From contig NZ_RBRE01000085.1 of assembly GCF_003700275.1 (NCBI RefSeq), positions 18,635 through 82,634 of the forward strand: 64,000 bases of DNA. Direction: 5' to 3'. Each line of letters opens with the position of its first letter. Within the stretch, counting starts at the first letter, position 1. The position numbers were made by a program, and so were the translations under genes. Below are positions 53,660 to 63,477 of this stretch, one piece after another. This stretch comes from Pseudomonas cichorii (GTDB taxonomy: Bacteria; Pseudomonadota; Gammaproteobacteria; Pseudomonadales; Pseudomonadaceae). The notes beneath the pieces are model-generated. The model was not told the DNA's origin. It was given only the letters and a program-made list of their open reading frames with translations, and did no database searches.

Positions 53660-55084
53660 ATGAACACAACTAACAGTACCGCCTATAACTATCAGGTGGT
53701 TCGCCAGTTCGCCATTATGACGGTGATCTGGGGAATTGTCGGGATGGGCCTCGGCGTTTTTCTGGCCGCCCAACTGGTTTGGCCTGAGCTCAACTTCAAC
53801 CTGCCGTGGACAAGCTTTGGTCGCTTGCGTCCACTCCATACCAACGCGGTCATCTTCGCCTTTGGTGGCTGCGCGCTGTTCGCCAGCTCCTACTACTCGG
53901 TACAACGCACCTGCCAGACCCAGTTATTCCTGCCGAAACTGGCAGCGTTCACCTTCTGGGGCTGGCAACTGGTGATTGTCCTTGCAGCTATCACCCTGCC
54001 ACTGGGCTACACCTCATCCAAGGAATACGCCGAACTGGAATGGCCGATCGACATCCTGATCGCCATCGTCTGGGTCGCCTACGCCGTCGTGTTCTTCGGC
54101 ACCGTGGCCAAACGCACCACCAAGCATATCTATGTCGGCAACTGGTTCTTCGGCGGCTTCATCCTGACCGTAGCGTTGCTGCACATCGTCAACAACCTGG
54201 AACTGCCGGTCAGCCTGACCAAGTCCTACTCGCTATACGCCGGTGCAACCGATGCGATGGTCCAGTGGTGGTACGGACACAACGCGGTAGGCTTTTTCCT
54301 GACCGCAGGCTTTCTGGGGATGATGTATTACTTCGTGCCCAAGCAGGCCGAACGTCCGGTCTATTCCTATCGCCTGTCCATCGTGCACTTCTGGGCATTG
54401 ATCACCCTGTACATCTGGGCCGGTCCGCACCACCTGCACTACACCGCCCTGCCGGACTGGGCGCAGTCGCTGGGCATGGTGATGTCGCTGATTCTCCTGG
54501 CTCCAAGCTGGGGCGGCATGATCAACGGCATGATGACCCTGTCCGGCGCCTGGCATAAATTGCGCAGCGACCCGATTCTGCGCTTTCTGGTGGTGTCCCT
54601 GGCGTTCTACGGCATGTCGACCTTTGAAGGCCCGATGATGGCGATCAAGACCGTCAATGCCCTGTCGCACTACACCGACTGGACCATCGGCCACGTACAC
54701 GCCGGCGCTCTGGGCTGGGTGGCGATGATTTCCATCGGCGCGCTGTATCACATGATTCCCAAGGTCTTTGGTCGCCCACAGATGCACAGCCTGGGTCTGA
54801 TCAATGCGCACTTCTGGCTCGCCACCATCGGCACCGTGCTGTACATCGCCTCGATGTGGGTCAACGGCATCACTCAAGGCCTGATGTGGCGGGCAATCAA
54901 TGACGATGGCACCCTCACCTATTCCTTCGTCGAAGCCCTGCAAGCCAGTCACCCGGGCTTCATCGTGCGGCTGGCCGGCGGCGCCATCTTCTTCGTCGGC
55001 ATGTTGCTGATGGCCTACAACACCTGGCGCACCGTGCGGGCCTCCAGCCCTGTCGAAGCCGCCGCTGCCGCGCAGATGGCCTGA
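53660..55084 (+). CDS. ccoN: cbb3 cytochrome c oxidase subunit I (first copy)
   Basis: A 474-residue, twelve-helix heme-copper oxidase subunit that holds the b/b3 hemes and CuB, and reduces O2 to water. Key regions are [43 protein letters not shown] and [13 protein letters not shown] with the heme and copper His residues. By position next to aer and by its ANR box it corresponds to the low-oxygen-induced (cco-2-type) operon. ccoO follows ten bases later. Confidence 0.97.
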   Translation: MNTTNSTAYNYQVVRQFAIMTVIWGIVGMGLGVFLAAQLVWPELNFNLPWTSFGRLRPLHTNAVIFAFGGCALFASSYYSVQRTCQTQLFLPKLAAFTFWGWQLVIVLAAITLPLGYTSSKEYAELEWPIDILIAIVWVAYAVVFFGTVAKRTTKHIYVGNWFFGGFILTVALLHIVNNLELPVSLTKSYSLYAGATDAMVQWWYGHNAVGFFLTAGFLGMMYYFVPKQAERPVYSYRLSIVHFWALITLYIWAGPHHLHYTALPDWAQSLGMVMSLILLAPSWGGMINGMMTLSGAWHKLRSDPILRFLVVSLAFYGMSTFEGPMMAIKTVNALSHYTDWTIGHVHAGALGWVAMISIGALYHMIPKVFGRPQMHSLGLINAHFWLATIGTVLYIASMWVNGITQGLMWRAINDDGTLTYSFVEALQASHPGFIVRLAGGAIFFVGMLLMAYNTWRTVRASSPVEAAAAAQMA

Positions 55085-55094
55085 GGAGCTGACC

Positions 55095-55703
55095 ATGAAA
55101 CATGAAGTGATCGAAAAGAACGTCACCCTGCTGATGATCCTGATGGTCCTGGCCGTCAGCATCGGCGGCCTGACCCAGATCGTGCCGCTGTTCTTCCAGG
55201 ACGTGACCAACAAGCCGGTCGAAGGCATGAAGCCCTACACCGCACTGCAACTCGAAGGCCGCGACATCTACATCCGCGAAGGCTGCGTAGGCTGCCACTC
55301 GCAGATGATTCGTCCGTTCCGTGCCGAGACCGAGCGTTATGGCCATTACTCGGTAGCCGGTGAAAGCGTCTGGGACCATCCGTTCCTCTGGGGCTCGAAG
55401 CGTACCGGGCCGGACCTGGCACGCGTCGGCGCACGCTACTCGGACGACTGGCATCGTGCCCACCTGTACAACCCGCGCAACGTCGTGCCGGAATCGAAAA
55501 TGCCGGCCTATCCATGGCTGGTCACCCAGCAGGTGGACAGTCGCGATACCGAAGCCAAGATCCGCGCCATGCGCACTCTGGGCGTGCCTTACACCGATGC
55601 CGACATCTCCGGCGCAGTTGCCAGCCTCAAGGGCAAGACCGAGATGGACGCACTGGTGGCCTACCTGCAAGTGCTCGGCACTTCCATCAAGAGCAAGAGG
55701 TGA
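55095..55703 (+). CDS. ccoO: cbb3 oxidase monoheme cytochrome c subunit (first copy)
   Basis: A 202-residue protein with an N-terminal membrane anchor (about 10-30) and one heme-binding CxxCH motif ([12 protein letters not shown], near residue 62). The axial Met is likely in [12 protein letters not shown]. It passes electrons to CcoN. GAGGAG lies just before the ATG, and the gene is tightly placed after ccoN and before ccoQ. Confidence 0.96.
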   Translation: MKHEVIEKNVTLLMILMVLAVSIGGLTQIVPLFFQDVTNKPVEGMKPYTALQLEGRDIYIREGCVGCHSQMIRPFRAETERYGHYSVAGESVWDHPFLWGSKRTGPDLARVGARYSDDWHRAHLYNPRNVVPESKMPAYPWLVTQQVDSRDTEAKIRAMRTLGVPYTDADISGAVASLKGKTEMDALVAYLQVLGTSIKSKR

Positions 55704-55706
55704 GCC

Positions 55707-55910
55707 ATGGATATCCAAGACTTGCGCGGCCTCGGCACGTTGGTAGTAGCGATCGCCTTTATCGGGATGTCCCTGTGGGTATCCAGCAGCAAACGCAACC
55801 AGGAATTCGCCGAAGCGCGCATGGCGCCCTTCGCCGATGAGCCACAACCCTTGAGCACGGACGCGAAACCCGAAGCGGAACAACCTGTCGTGCGGAGTAA
55901 TCAGCCATGA
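55707..55910 (+). CDS. ccoQ: cbb3 oxidase small subunit (first copy)
   Basis: A 67-residue protein with a single membrane helix (about 10-27; [16 protein letters not shown]) and a polar C-terminal tail. CcoQ stabilises the cbb3 complex. It starts three bases after the ccoO stop and overlaps ccoP by four bases (ATGA). Confidence 0.92.
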   Translation: MDIQDLRGLGTLVVAIAFIGMSLWVSSSKRNQEFAEARMAPFADEPQPLSTDAKPEAEQPVVRSNQP

Positions 55911-56857
55911 CCACCTTTTGGAGCACCTATATCTGCGTGCTGACCCTCGGCAGCCTGATCGGGCTGACCTGGCTGTTGATCGGCACCCGCAAAGGCGAAA
56001 CCAAGGGCAGTACCGACCAGACCATGGGCCACAGCTTCGACGGCATTGAGGAGTACGACAACCCGTTGCCGCAATGGTGGTTCATGCTGTTCGCCGGCAC
56101 TCTGGTATTCGCTGTCGGTTACCTGATTCTCTATCCGGGCCTGGGTAACTGGAAAGGCATCCTGCCTGGCTATGAAAACGGCTGGACCGGCGCCCATGAA
56201 TGGGAAAAGGAAATGGACAGGGCCGATGCCAGATTCGGCCCCGTCTTTGCCAAATTCGCCGCCATGCCGGTAGAAGAAGTCGCCCAGGATCCGCAGGCAT
56301 TGAAAATGGGCGGGCGCCTGTTCGCGTCCAACTGCTCGGTGTGCCACGGCTCGGACGCCAAGGGTGCCTACGGCTTCCCGAACCTGACCGACAGCAACTG
56401 GCGCTGGGGCGGCAGTGCCGACACCATCAAGACCAGCATCATGCTGGGCCGGGTCGCAGCGATGCCGGCCTGGGGACAAGTGATCGGTGAGGAAGGCGTC
56501 AAGAACGTTGCCGCCTATGTTCGCCACTCTCTGGCCGGCCTGCCACTGCCTGCCGGCGACACCGCCAATCTGGACGCCGGACAGCAAGTATTCAGCTCGA
56601 CCTGCGTAGCTTGTCATGGTGCTACAGGTAAAGGTGTCGAAGCGATGGGCGCCCCAAACCTCACACAACCGGGCGGTTTCATCTACGGCACCAGCCTTGC
56701 GCAACTGCAACAGACCATTCGTCTTGGTCGCCAGGGTCATATGCCGGCTCAGGCCGATTTGCTGGGCAATGACAAGGTGCAATTGCTGGCGGCGTATGTG
56801 TACAGCCTTTCTCAGAGTCCTGATCAACTCGAGCGCAGGGAAAAGCAGTCACAGTAA
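55907..56857 (+). CDS. ccoP: cbb3 oxidase diheme cytochrome c subunit (first copy)
   Basis: A 316-residue membrane-anchored diheme cytochrome. Two heme motifs are seen: CSVCH (near residue 144) and CVACH (near 237). N-terminal helices are at about 5-22 and 55-78. The motif [14 protein letters not shown] is typical. It accepts electrons from soluble cytochrome c. It is the last gene of the first operon and is followed by a strong hairpin. Confidence 0.96.
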   Translation: MTTFWSTYICVLTLGSLIGLTWLLIGTRKGETKGSTDQTMGHSFDGIEEYDNPLPQWWFMLFAGTLVFAVGYLILYPGLGNWKGILPGYENGWTGAHEWEKEMDRADARFGPVFAKFAAMPVEEVAQDPQALKMGGRLFASNCSVCHGSDAKGAYGFPNLTDSNWRWGGSADTIKTSIMLGRVAAMPAWGQVIGEEGVKNVAAYVRHSLAGLPLPAGDTANLDAGQQVFSSTCVACHGATGKGVEAMGAPNLTQPGGFIYGTSLAQLQQTIRLGRQGHMPAQADLLGNDKVQLLAAYVYSLSQSPDQLERREKQSQ

Positions 56858-57235
56858 CGATTCAGCCCGGTGCAACACTGAATCCCGCACCCCGCAATGG
56901 GGTGCGGGATTCTTCTACACACGGTTCCCGCCCTCTCGCTCGACTTCCAATCCCCCTCTTTCACGACTAAGCTTGCCCGCAGTGGACTGGCTATAGCTGG
57001 TCACAGGTCATGGGTAGTGAAAACTTGGGCTCACGGCCACAAGCGATCACCGGCAGTACGTGTCATCGACCTGTCCCCCCGCCTTTTTCGGTCCGCTTCG
57101 GCAGGGTTCCGGCGACTCTGGAACATGCCTCACAGGGCCATCACTGCAATGCAAACACTTGCCCGGCATCAGCGGCACGTGCGTGCGTGGCCCGCTGAAC
57201 ATCTATGAATACTGATCCGTGGAACCCTGGAAAAA
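56858..57235. other. 378-base region between the two cco operons
   Basis: It holds the terminator of the first operon and then the promoter region of the second. I searched it for TTGAT-N4-(A/G)TCAA by eye and found none. No gene is supported. Confidence 0.65.
56880..56912. terminator. Terminator after the first ccoNOQP operon
   Basis: GAATCCCGCACCCC-N5-GGGGTGCGGGATTC, a 14-bp perfect stem followed by TTC. Confidence 0.85.
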
Positions 57236-58678
57236 ATGAGCACAGCAATCAGCCCGACTGCTTATAACTACAAGGTGGTCCGTCAGTTCGCCATCATGAC
57301 GGTGGTCTGGGGAATTGTCGGCATGGGGCTCGGGGTTTTCATCGCCGCGCAGCTTGTCTGGCCGGGCTTGAACCTCGACCTGGAATGGACAACGTTCGGC
57401 CGTCTGCGCCCACTGCACACCAACCTTGTGATCTTCGCCTTTGGTGGCTGCGCACTGTTTTCCACTTCTTATTACGTGGTGCAACGGACCTGCCAGACAC
57501 GCCTGGTTTCCGACACCCTGGCCGCCTTCACCTTCTGGGGCTGGCAGGCAGTGATCGTCAGCGCAATCATCACCCTGCCCATGGGCTACACAACCACCAA
57601 GGAATACGCCGAGCTGGAATGGCCGATCGCGATTCTACTGGCGATTGTCTGGATCACCTATGCACTGGTGTTCTTCGGCACCATCGCGCGACGCAAAACG
57701 AAGCACATCTATGTCGGCAACTGGTTCTACGGCGCATTCATTCTCGTGACCGCCATGCTGCACATCGTCAACCACATCTCGTTGCCAGTCAGCCTGTTCA
57801 AATCCTACTCGGCCTATGCCGGTGCTACTGACGCGATGATCCAGTGGTGGTACGGGCACAACGCCGTGGGCTTCTTCCTGACCACCGGCTTTCTGGGAAT
57901 GATGTATTACTTCGTGCCCAAGCAGGCCGAGCGCCCGATCTATTCGTATCGCCTGTCCATCGTGCACTTCTGGGCGCTGATCACTCTGTACATCTGGGCC
58001 GGCCCGCACCACTTGCACTACACCGCCCTGCCCGACTGGGCGCAATCGCTGGGCATGGTGATGTCGATCATCCTGCTGGCCCCGAGCTGGGGCGGCATGA
58101 TCAACGGCATGATGACCCTGTCCGGCGCCTGGCATAAATTGCGCACCGACCCGATCCTGCGTTTCCTGGTGGTGTCGCTGGCGTTCTACGGCATGTCGAC
58201 CTTTGAAGGGCCGATGATGGCCATCAAGACCGTGAACTCGCTGTCGCACTACACCGACTGGACCATCGGCCATGTCCACGCCGGGGCACTGGGCTGGGTG
58301 GCGATGATTTCCATCGGCGCGCTGTATCACATGATTCCCAGGATCTTTGGTCGGCCACAGATGCACAGCACCAGCCTGATCAATGCGCACTTCTGGCTCG
58401 CCACTGTCGGCACCGTGCTGTACATCGCCTCGATGTGGGTCAACGGCATGACCCAGGGCCTGATGTGGCGGGCAGTCAACGACGATGGCACCCTCACCTA
58501 TGCCTTCGTCGAGAGCCTGCCGGCCAGCCATCCGGGCTATGTCGTGCGCATGATCGGCGGGGCAATCTTTGCCAGCGGCATGCTGCTGATGGCCTGGAAC
58601 GTCTGGCGCACGGTCCGCGCCTCGGACCCGAAGGAAGCTGAAGCGGCTGCCCGGATCGCTGTCGCGGGAGCTCACTGA
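57236..58678 (+). CDS. ccoN: cbb3 cytochrome c oxidase subunit I (second copy)
   Basis: A 480-residue paralogue of the first CcoN with the same His-bearing regions. The ends differ (start [15 protein letters not shown], tail [20 protein letters not shown]), but the middle is nearly identical, also at DNA level: 61 bases at 58085-58145 equal 54506-54566. By position next to ccoG and the lack of an ANR box it corresponds to the constitutive (cco-1-type) operon. Its stop overlaps the next start by one base. Confidence 0.97.
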   Translation: MSTAISPTAYNYKVVRQFAIMTVVWGIVGMGLGVFIAAQLVWPGLNLDLEWTTFGRLRPLHTNLVIFAFGGCALFSTSYYVVQRTCQTRLVSDTLAAFTFWGWQAVIVSAIITLPMGYTTTKEYAELEWPIAILLAIVWITYALVFFGTIARRKTKHIYVGNWFYGAFILVTAMLHIVNHISLPVSLFKSYSAYAGATDAMIQWWYGHNAVGFFLTTGFLGMMYYFVPKQAERPIYSYRLSIVHFWALITLYIWAGPHHLHYTALPDWAQSLGMVMSIILLAPSWGGMINGMMTLSGAWHKLRTDPILRFLVVSLAFYGMSTFEGPMMAIKTVNSLSHYTDWTIGHVHAGALGWVAMISIGALYHMIPRIFGRPQMHSTSLINAHFWLATVGTVLYIASMWVNGMTQGLMWRAVNDDGTLTYAFVESLPASHPGYVVRMIGGAIFASGMLLMAWNVWRTVRASDPKEAEAAARIAVAGAH

Positions 58679-59286
58679 TGAAACATGAAATACTCGAAAA
58701 GAACATTGGCCTGCTGGCATTTTTCATGGTCATTGCCGTCAGCATCGGCGGCCTGACGCAGATCGTGCCGCTGTTCTTTCAGGACGTGACCAACCAGCCG
58801 GTCGAAGGCATGAAGCCGCGCACCGCCCTGGAAGTCGAAGGCCGTGACGTGTACATCGCCAACGGTTGTGTGAGTTGCCATTCGCAGATGATCCGCCCGT
58901 TCCGTGCCGAAACCGAACGCTACGGGCATTACTCGGTGGCGGGCGAAAGCGTCTGGGATCACCCGTTCCTGTGGGGCTCCAAACGCACCGGCCCGGATCT
59001 GGCCCGGGTCGGCGGACGCTACTCGGACGACTGGCATCGCGCTCACTTGTACAACCCGCGCAATGTGGTGCCGGAATCGAAAATGCCGGCCTACCCGTTC
59101 CTGGTCGAGAAAAAGCTCGATGGCAAGGAGACGGCGAAAAAGATGGAAGTCCTGCGCACCCTCGGCACGCCCTATACCGATGAAGACATCGCTGACGCCG
59201 AAGCCGCGGTCAAGGGCAAGACCGAAATGGACGCACTGGTGGCCTACCTGCAAGGCCTTGGCACAATCATCAAAAGCAAGCGGTGA
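58678..59286 (+). CDS. ccoO: cbb3 oxidase monoheme cytochrome c subunit (second copy)
   Basis: A 202-residue protein with a membrane anchor (about 10-30) and the heme motif [12 protein letters not shown] near residue 62. It is very similar to the first CcoO; differences are mainly in the anchor and the Lys-rich segment around residue 145 ([14 protein letters not shown]). Translation is coupled to ccoN (TGATG). Confidence 0.96.
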   Translation: MKHEILEKNIGLLAFFMVIAVSIGGLTQIVPLFFQDVTNQPVEGMKPRTALEVEGRDVYIANGCVSCHSQMIRPFRAETERYGHYSVAGESVWDHPFLWGSKRTGPDLARVGGRYSDDWHRAHLYNPRNVVPESKMPAYPFLVEKKLDGKETAKKMEVLRTLGTPYTDEDIADAEAAVKGKTEMDALVAYLQGLGTIIKSKR

Positions 59287-59291
59287 AGGCA

Positions 59292-59486
59292 ATGGATATC
59301 GGAATGATTCGAGGTCTGGGCACACTGGTGGTGATGGTGGCTTTTATCGGACTGGCGCTGTGGGTGTTCAGCCCGCGGCGCAAGGCTGAGTTCGATGACG
59401 CAACCATGCTGCCGTTCGCCGACGACCCGCAAGCCATCGAGCATATCGAGCAACAAGCCAGGGCTTCCGGGAGCGACAAGGCATGA
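59292..59486 (+). CDS. ccoQ: cbb3 oxidase small subunit (second copy)
   Basis: A 64-residue protein starting [20 protein letters not shown], with one membrane helix. I use the ATG at 59292, typical for CcoQ, instead of a GTG at 59283. Its end overlaps the ccoP start by four bases. Confidence 0.9.
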   Translation: MDIGMIRGLGTLVVMVAFIGLALWVFSPRRKAEFDDATMLPFADDPQAIEHIEQQARASGSDKA

Positions 59487-60460
59487 CAACGTTCTGGAGC
59501 CTGTATGTCACGGTTCTGACCCTGGGCACCCTCTTCGCCCTGACCTGGTTGCTGCTGGCCACCCGCAAGGGCCAGCGCGATGAGTCGACCGAAGAAACCG
59601 TCGGCCATTCCTTCGACGGAATCGAGGAATACGACAACCCGCTGCCGCGCTGGTGGTTCATGCTGTTCGTGGGCACCATCGTGTTTGCCCTGGGCTATCT
59701 GGTGCTGTATCCGGGCCTGGGCAACTGGAAAGGCTGGCTACCCGGTTACGACTATGCCGACAGCCAGAAACAGCTGCAATTCTCGGACGGCCAGCAAGGC
59801 TGGACCGCCGTGCATGAATGGGAAAAGGAAATCGCCCGGGCAGAAGCCCGCTTCGGGCCGCTGTTCGCCAAATATGCCTCGATGCCCATCGAGGAAGTCG
59901 CCAAGGACCCGCAGGCGCTGAAAATGGGCGGTCGGCTGTTTGCCTCCAACTGCTCGGTCTGCCATGGCTCGGATGCCAAGGGCGCATATGGTTTCCCCAA
60001 CCTGACCGATGCCGACTGGCGCTGGGGCGGTGACCCGCAGACCATCAAGACCAGCATCATGAACGGCCGCCATGCGGTGATGCCGGCCTGGGGCGAAGTG
60101 GTGGGCGAGCAAGGCGTGCGTGACGTCTCGGCCTATATCCTGACCCGTCTCGATGGCCGCAAACTGCCTGAAGACGCCAAGGCCGACCCGGCAGCCGGAC
60201 AGAAGATCTTCGCCGCCAATTGCGTGGCCTGCCATGGGCCGGAAGGCAAAGGCACGCCGATCATGGGCGCGCCGGACCTTACCCATCCGGGGGCCTTCAT
60301 CTACGGATCGAGCTTTGCGCAACTGCAACAGACCATCCGCTACGGTCGCCAGGGCCAGATGCCTGCCCAGGAAGCGACCCAGGGCAATGACAAGGTTCAT
60401 CTGCTGGCCGCGTACGTCTATAGCCTGTCGCGCCAGGAAAAACCCGCCGAACCAGAATGA
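59483..60460 (+). CDS. ccoP: cbb3 oxidase diheme cytochrome c subunit (second copy)
   Basis: A 325-residue diheme cytochrome. Heme motifs are CSVCH (near residue 157) and CVACH (near 249). It is nine residues longer than the first CcoP, due to an insert around [13 protein letters not shown] after the second helix. It is the last gene of the second operon; a strong hairpin follows. Confidence 0.96.
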   Translation: MTTFWSLYVTVLTLGTLFALTWLLLATRKGQRDESTEETVGHSFDGIEEYDNPLPRWWFMLFVGTIVFALGYLVLYPGLGNWKGWLPGYDYADSQKQLQFSDGQQGWTAVHEWEKEIARAEARFGPLFAKYASMPIEEVAKDPQALKMGGRLFASNCSVCHGSDAKGAYGFPNLTDADWRWGGDPQTIKTSIMNGRHAVMPAWGEVVGEQGVRDVSAYILTRLDGRKLPEDAKADPAAGQKIFAANCVACHGPEGKGTPIMGAPDLTHPGAFIYGSSFAQLQQTIRYGRQGQMPAQEATQGNDKVHLLAAYVYSLSRQEKPAEPE

Positions 60461-60474
60461 CCACGCCTGTCGGA

Positions 60475-60506
60475 AACAGCCCCGCCCGTCACTCGGCGGG
60501 GCTGTT
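60475..60506 (+). terminator. Terminator after the second ccoNOQP operon
   Basis: A 12-bp stem (AACAGCCCCGCC-type left arm with GGCGGGGCTGTT) with an 8-base loop and only a weak T-run. Confidence 0.7.
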
Positions 60507-60529
60507 GCATTTGGACAACACATTTATAG

Positions 60530-60547
60530 TGTAGGTACGTTTCTACA
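60530..60547. promoter_or_regulatory. Possible operator of the toxin-antitoxin pair
   Basis: TGTAG-N8-CTACA, 66 bases before the antitoxin ATG. Antitoxins of this type usually bind such dyads to repress their own operon. Confidence 0.4.
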
Positions 60548-60612
60548 AGACTAGAATTTCTTCAGCAAATCCCATAGAAACAGCGCTGCACATTTTCCAG
60601 GAGGTCTTATTC

Positions 60613-60867
60613 ATGACGACAACCCTCTCAAGCCGCGAATTCAACCAGGACACCAGCGGCGCCAAGAAGGCAGCCAACGAAGGTCCGGTGTTCATCACCG
60701 ACAGGGGCCGTCCGGCGCATGTCCTGCTCTCCATCGAGGACTATCGCAAGCTGACCGGCAGTGCAGTCAGCATTGTCGACATGCTGATCATGCCGGGTGA
60801 CGACCTCGATATCGAGTTCGAGCCACAACGCGCGATCATCACGCCTCGCCATGTAGACCTGTCCTGA
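60613..60867 (+). CDS. Phd/YefM-type antitoxin
   Basis: An 84-residue protein with the Phd/YefM DNA-binding N-terminus (TTLSSREFNQDTSGAKKAANEGPVFITDRGRPAHVLLSIEDY...) and a C-terminal tail rich in Asp, Glu and Ile that should bind the toxin. It likely neutralises the PIN toxin encoded next and represses the operon. CAGGAGGT gives a very good ribosome-binding site. Its stop overlaps the toxin start (TGATG). Confidence 0.92.
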   Translation: MTTTLSSREFNQDTSGAKKAANEGPVFITDRGRPAHVLLSIEDYRKLTGSAVSIVDMLIMPGDDLDIEFEPQRAIITPRHVDLS

Positions 60868-61319
60868 TGTTCCTGCTCGATACCCATGTGGTATCCGAAC
60901 TCCGCAAACGCGATGCAGACGCCAATGTCGTGCGCTGGGCAAAAGACCACGCCCCCGCCAGCCTGTTCATCTCGGCGATCACCGTCATGGAACTGGAAAC
61001 CGGCGTGCTGCGCATCGAACGCCGCGACTCCCTCCAGGGCGCGACCTTGCGCGGCTGGCTGGAACACCGTGTGCTGAAAGCTTTCGCCGGACGCATCCTG
61101 GCCGTGGACAGCGCAGTAGCCAGGCGCTGTGCGCAATTGCACATTCCCGATCCGCGCAGCGAATGCGATGCCTTGATCGCTGCCACCGCGCTGGTGCATG
61201 GCATGAAAGTGGTGACCCGCAATACCGCCGACTTTCAACGCTGCGGGGTCACGGTGCTCAATCCATGGGTCAGCCAGTTGCACGAAGAACCTGCGGTCTA
61301 TCGGGCGGCGCCGCGCTGA
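60867..61319 (+). CDS. PIN-domain ribonuclease toxin (VapC/FitB-like)
   Basis: A 150-residue PIN-domain protein. The conserved acidic residues are Asp5 (in MFLLDTHVVSEL), Glu42 (in MELETG), Asp101 (in SECDALIAA) and Asp122 (in NTADF), so the metal site looks intact. Such toxins cut tRNA or rRNA when free of antitoxin. The pair sits between the second cco operon and ccoG, where other Pseudomonas have no such genes as far as I know. Confidence 0.92.
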   Translation: MFLLDTHVVSELRKRDADANVVRWAKDHAPASLFISAITVMELETGVLRIERRDSLQGATLRGWLEHRVLKAFAGRILAVDSAVARRCAQLHIPDPRSECDALIAATALVHGMKVVTRNTADFQRCGVTVLNPWVSQLHEEPAVYRAAPR

Positions 61320-61344
61320 GCAACGACCATAATTACCCTGTCAA

Positions 61345-61358
61345 TTGATCCAGATCAC
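61345..61358 (+). promoter_or_regulatory. ANR box before ccoG
   Basis: TTGATCCAGATCAC has nine of ten positions of TTGAT-N4-ATCAA. It lies 153 bases before the ccoG start. Confidence 0.65.
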
Positions 61359-61510
61359 TTACACGAACCGTTAAAGGAACCCAACGCGACCAAAGGTCGC
61401 AGCCTTGAGGTATAAGGGCAGGCGTATCATTGACCCCATAAGAAACCGCCTTTTGGCCGCAGTCGGCAAACACTGGCTGCGGCACTTTTCCACTGCCGTG
61501 GGACGCCCCA

Positions 61511-62926
61511 ATGAACGATCGGATTCCGGTACACAACATCACCCCGCCACCCAGGCATGACGGCAATAGCGTCGACCTCTACGCCGCGCGCGAAAATATC
61601 TATACCCGCGCCTTCACGGGCCGGTTCCGCAACTTGCGCATGCTCGGCGGGCTCGGCCTGTTTCTGGTGTATTTCGGCACGGTCTGGCTGAACTGGGGCG
61701 GGCATCAGGCGGTGTGGTGGAACCTGCCGGAGCGCAAGTTCTACATCTTCGGTGCAACCTTCTGGCCGCAGGACTTCATCCTGCTGTCGGGCATCCTGAT
61801 CGTCAGCGCCTTCGGCCTGTTCTTCATCACCGTCTATGCCGGGCGCATCTGGTGCGGCTATACCTGCCCGCAAAGCTTCTGGACCTGGATTTTCATGTGG
61901 TGTGAAAAGGTCACCGAAGGCGACCGCAACCAGCGCATCAAGCTCGACAAGGCGCCCATGAGCGCCAACAAGTTCGGGCGCAAACTCGGCAAGCACACGC
62001 TCTGGCTGCTGATCGGCTTCATGACAGGGCTGACCTTCGTCGGTTACTTCTCACCGATCCGTGACCTGTGCATCGAACTGTTCACCGGCCAGGCCGATGG
62101 CTGGGCCTATTTCTGGATCGGCTTCTTCACCCTGGCCACCTACGGCAACGCCGGCTGGCTGCGCGAGCAGGTATGCGTGCACATGTGCCCATATGCCCGC
62201 TTCCAGAGCGTCATGTTCGACAAGGACACGATGATCGTTTCCTACGACCCGCGTCGCGGTGAAAGCCGTGGGCCACGCAAGAAAGACGTGGACTACAAGG
62301 CGCAGGGCCTGGGCGACTGCATCGACTGCACCATGTGCGTCCAGGTCTGCCCGACCGGCATCGACATCCGCGACGGCCTGCAGATCGAATGCATCGGCTG
62401 CGCCGCCTGCATCGATGCCTGCGACACCATCATGGACAAGATGAGCTACCCGCGTGGCCTCATCAGCTACACCACCGAGCACAATCTGTCAGGCCAGGTC
62501 ACCCACCTGCTGCGCCCGCGCCTGATCGGTTATGCACTGGTGCTGTTGTTGATGATCGGCTTTCTGGTCAGTGCGTTCTTCATGCGCTCGCTGGTCGGCT
62601 TCGATGTCAGCAAGGACCGCGTGCTGTATCGCGAAAACGCCGAAGGCCGCATCGAAAACGTCTACAGCCTCAAGGTGATGAACAAGGATCAGGTCGACCA
62701 TACCTACGTCCTTGAAGCCACCGGCCTGCCCGACCTGAAACTGCAGGGCAGGCGTGAATTCAAGGTCGCTGCGGGCGATATCTTCACCATGCCGGTGGAG
62801 CTGTCCAGCGCTCCCGAGCAGATGCCGTCGAGCACCAATGAGGTCACCTTCATCCTCAAGGACATCGATAACGACGATACCCGTGTCGAAGCCCAGAGCC
62901 GGTTCATCGGCCCACAAATTCGCTAA
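61511..62926 (+). CDS. ccoG: cbb3 oxidase assembly protein CcoG (FixG), iron-sulfur cupric reductase
   Basis: A 471-residue membrane protein with about five membrane helices and a cytoplasmic ferredoxin-like domain. Cys motifs are CGYTCPQS, CVHMCPY, CIDCTMCVQVCPTG and CIGCAACIDAC, enough for two 4Fe-4S clusters. A C-terminal Ig-like domain is at about 360-471. CcoG reduces Cu(II) to Cu(I) for copper insertion into cbb3 oxidase. An ANR box precedes it, and ccoH follows by 11 bases. Confidence 0.96.
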   Translation: MNDRIPVHNITPPPRHDGNSVDLYAARENIYTRAFTGRFRNLRMLGGLGLFLVYFGTVWLNWGGHQAVWWNLPERKFYIFGATFWPQDFILLSGILIVSAFGLFFITVYAGRIWCGYTCPQSFWTWIFMWCEKVTEGDRNQRIKLDKAPMSANKFGRKLGKHTLWLLIGFMTGLTFVGYFSPIRDLCIELFTGQADGWAYFWIGFFTLATYGNAGWLREQVCVHMCPYARFQSVMFDKDTMIVSYDPRRGESRGPRKKDVDYKAQGLGDCIDCTMCVQVCPTGIDIRDGLQIECIGCAACIDACDTIMDKMSYPRGLISYTTEHNLSGQVTHLLRPRLIGYALVLLLMIGFLVSAFFMRSLVGFDVSKDRVLYRENAEGRIENVYSLKVMNKDQVDHTYVLEATGLPDLKLQGRREFKVAAGDIFTMPVELSSAPEQMPSSTNEVTFILKDIDNDDTRVEAQSRFIGPQIR

Positions 62927-62937
62927 AGGACCCAGCA

Positions 62938-63477
62938 ATGTCAGTCGCACTCGCTTCAAGCCCCTGGTACAAGCACCGTTGGCCATGGATCATCATCGGC
63001 ATCCTGGCCTGCTCGGTGACCCTGAGCCTGTCGATGGTGACCATCGCCATCAACAACCCGGACAATCTGGTCAACGACAACTATTACGAGGCAGGCAAAG
63101 GCATAAACCGCTCGCTCAATCGCGAGTTGCTGGCTCAGAATCTCAAGCTGCGCGCCAGCATTCACCTCGACGAACTGACCGGCGAAGCCGAGCTGCGCCT
63201 GAGCGGCAACAGCCAGCCTGAACGCCTGGAACTGAACCTGATTTCACCGACCCAGCCGGACAAGGACCGCCGGATTTTCCTGACCCGCAGCCCGTCCGAA
63301 GCCGGACGTTACATTGGCCAGTTGCAGGACCGGATCGAAGGCCGCCGCTTTGTCGAGCTGCTGGGCAGCGAAAACGGCCAGACCTGGCGCCTGTTCGAGG
63401 AAGAACAGGTCAGCCATGACAGCACCCTGATGCTGGGCGATGAACCGCTGCAAGGTGCAGAAGACAGAAAGAATTGA
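62938..63477 (+). CDS. ccoH: cbb3 oxidase assembly protein CcoH (FixH)
   Basis: A 179-residue protein with one N-terminal membrane helix (about 16-38; PWIIIGILACSVTLSLSMVTIAI) and a periplasmic FixH domain. CcoH is needed for a stable cbb3 complex. The short leader AAAGGACCC gives the ribosome-binding site. It lies 11 bases after ccoG and its stop overlaps a possible TTG start of ccoI. Confidence 0.93.
   Translation: MSVALASSPWYKHRWPWIIIGILACSVTLSLSMVTIAINNPDNLVNDNYYEAGKGINRSLNRELLAQNLKLRASIHLDELTGEAELRLSGNSQPERLELNLISPTQPDKDRRIFLTRSPSEAGRYIGQLQDRIEGRRFVELLGSENGQTWRLFEEEQVSHDSTLMLGDEPLQGAEDRKN

Noticed and set aside
56858-57235. ANR box before the second ccoN
   Set aside because: Searched by eye for TTGAT-N4-ATCAA and variants with GTCAA; none found.
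57635-58720. 361-codon open frame on the minus strand (and a similar one at 54233-55228)
   Set aside because: Both are antisense to the two ccoN genes. They resemble each other only because ccoN is duplicated.
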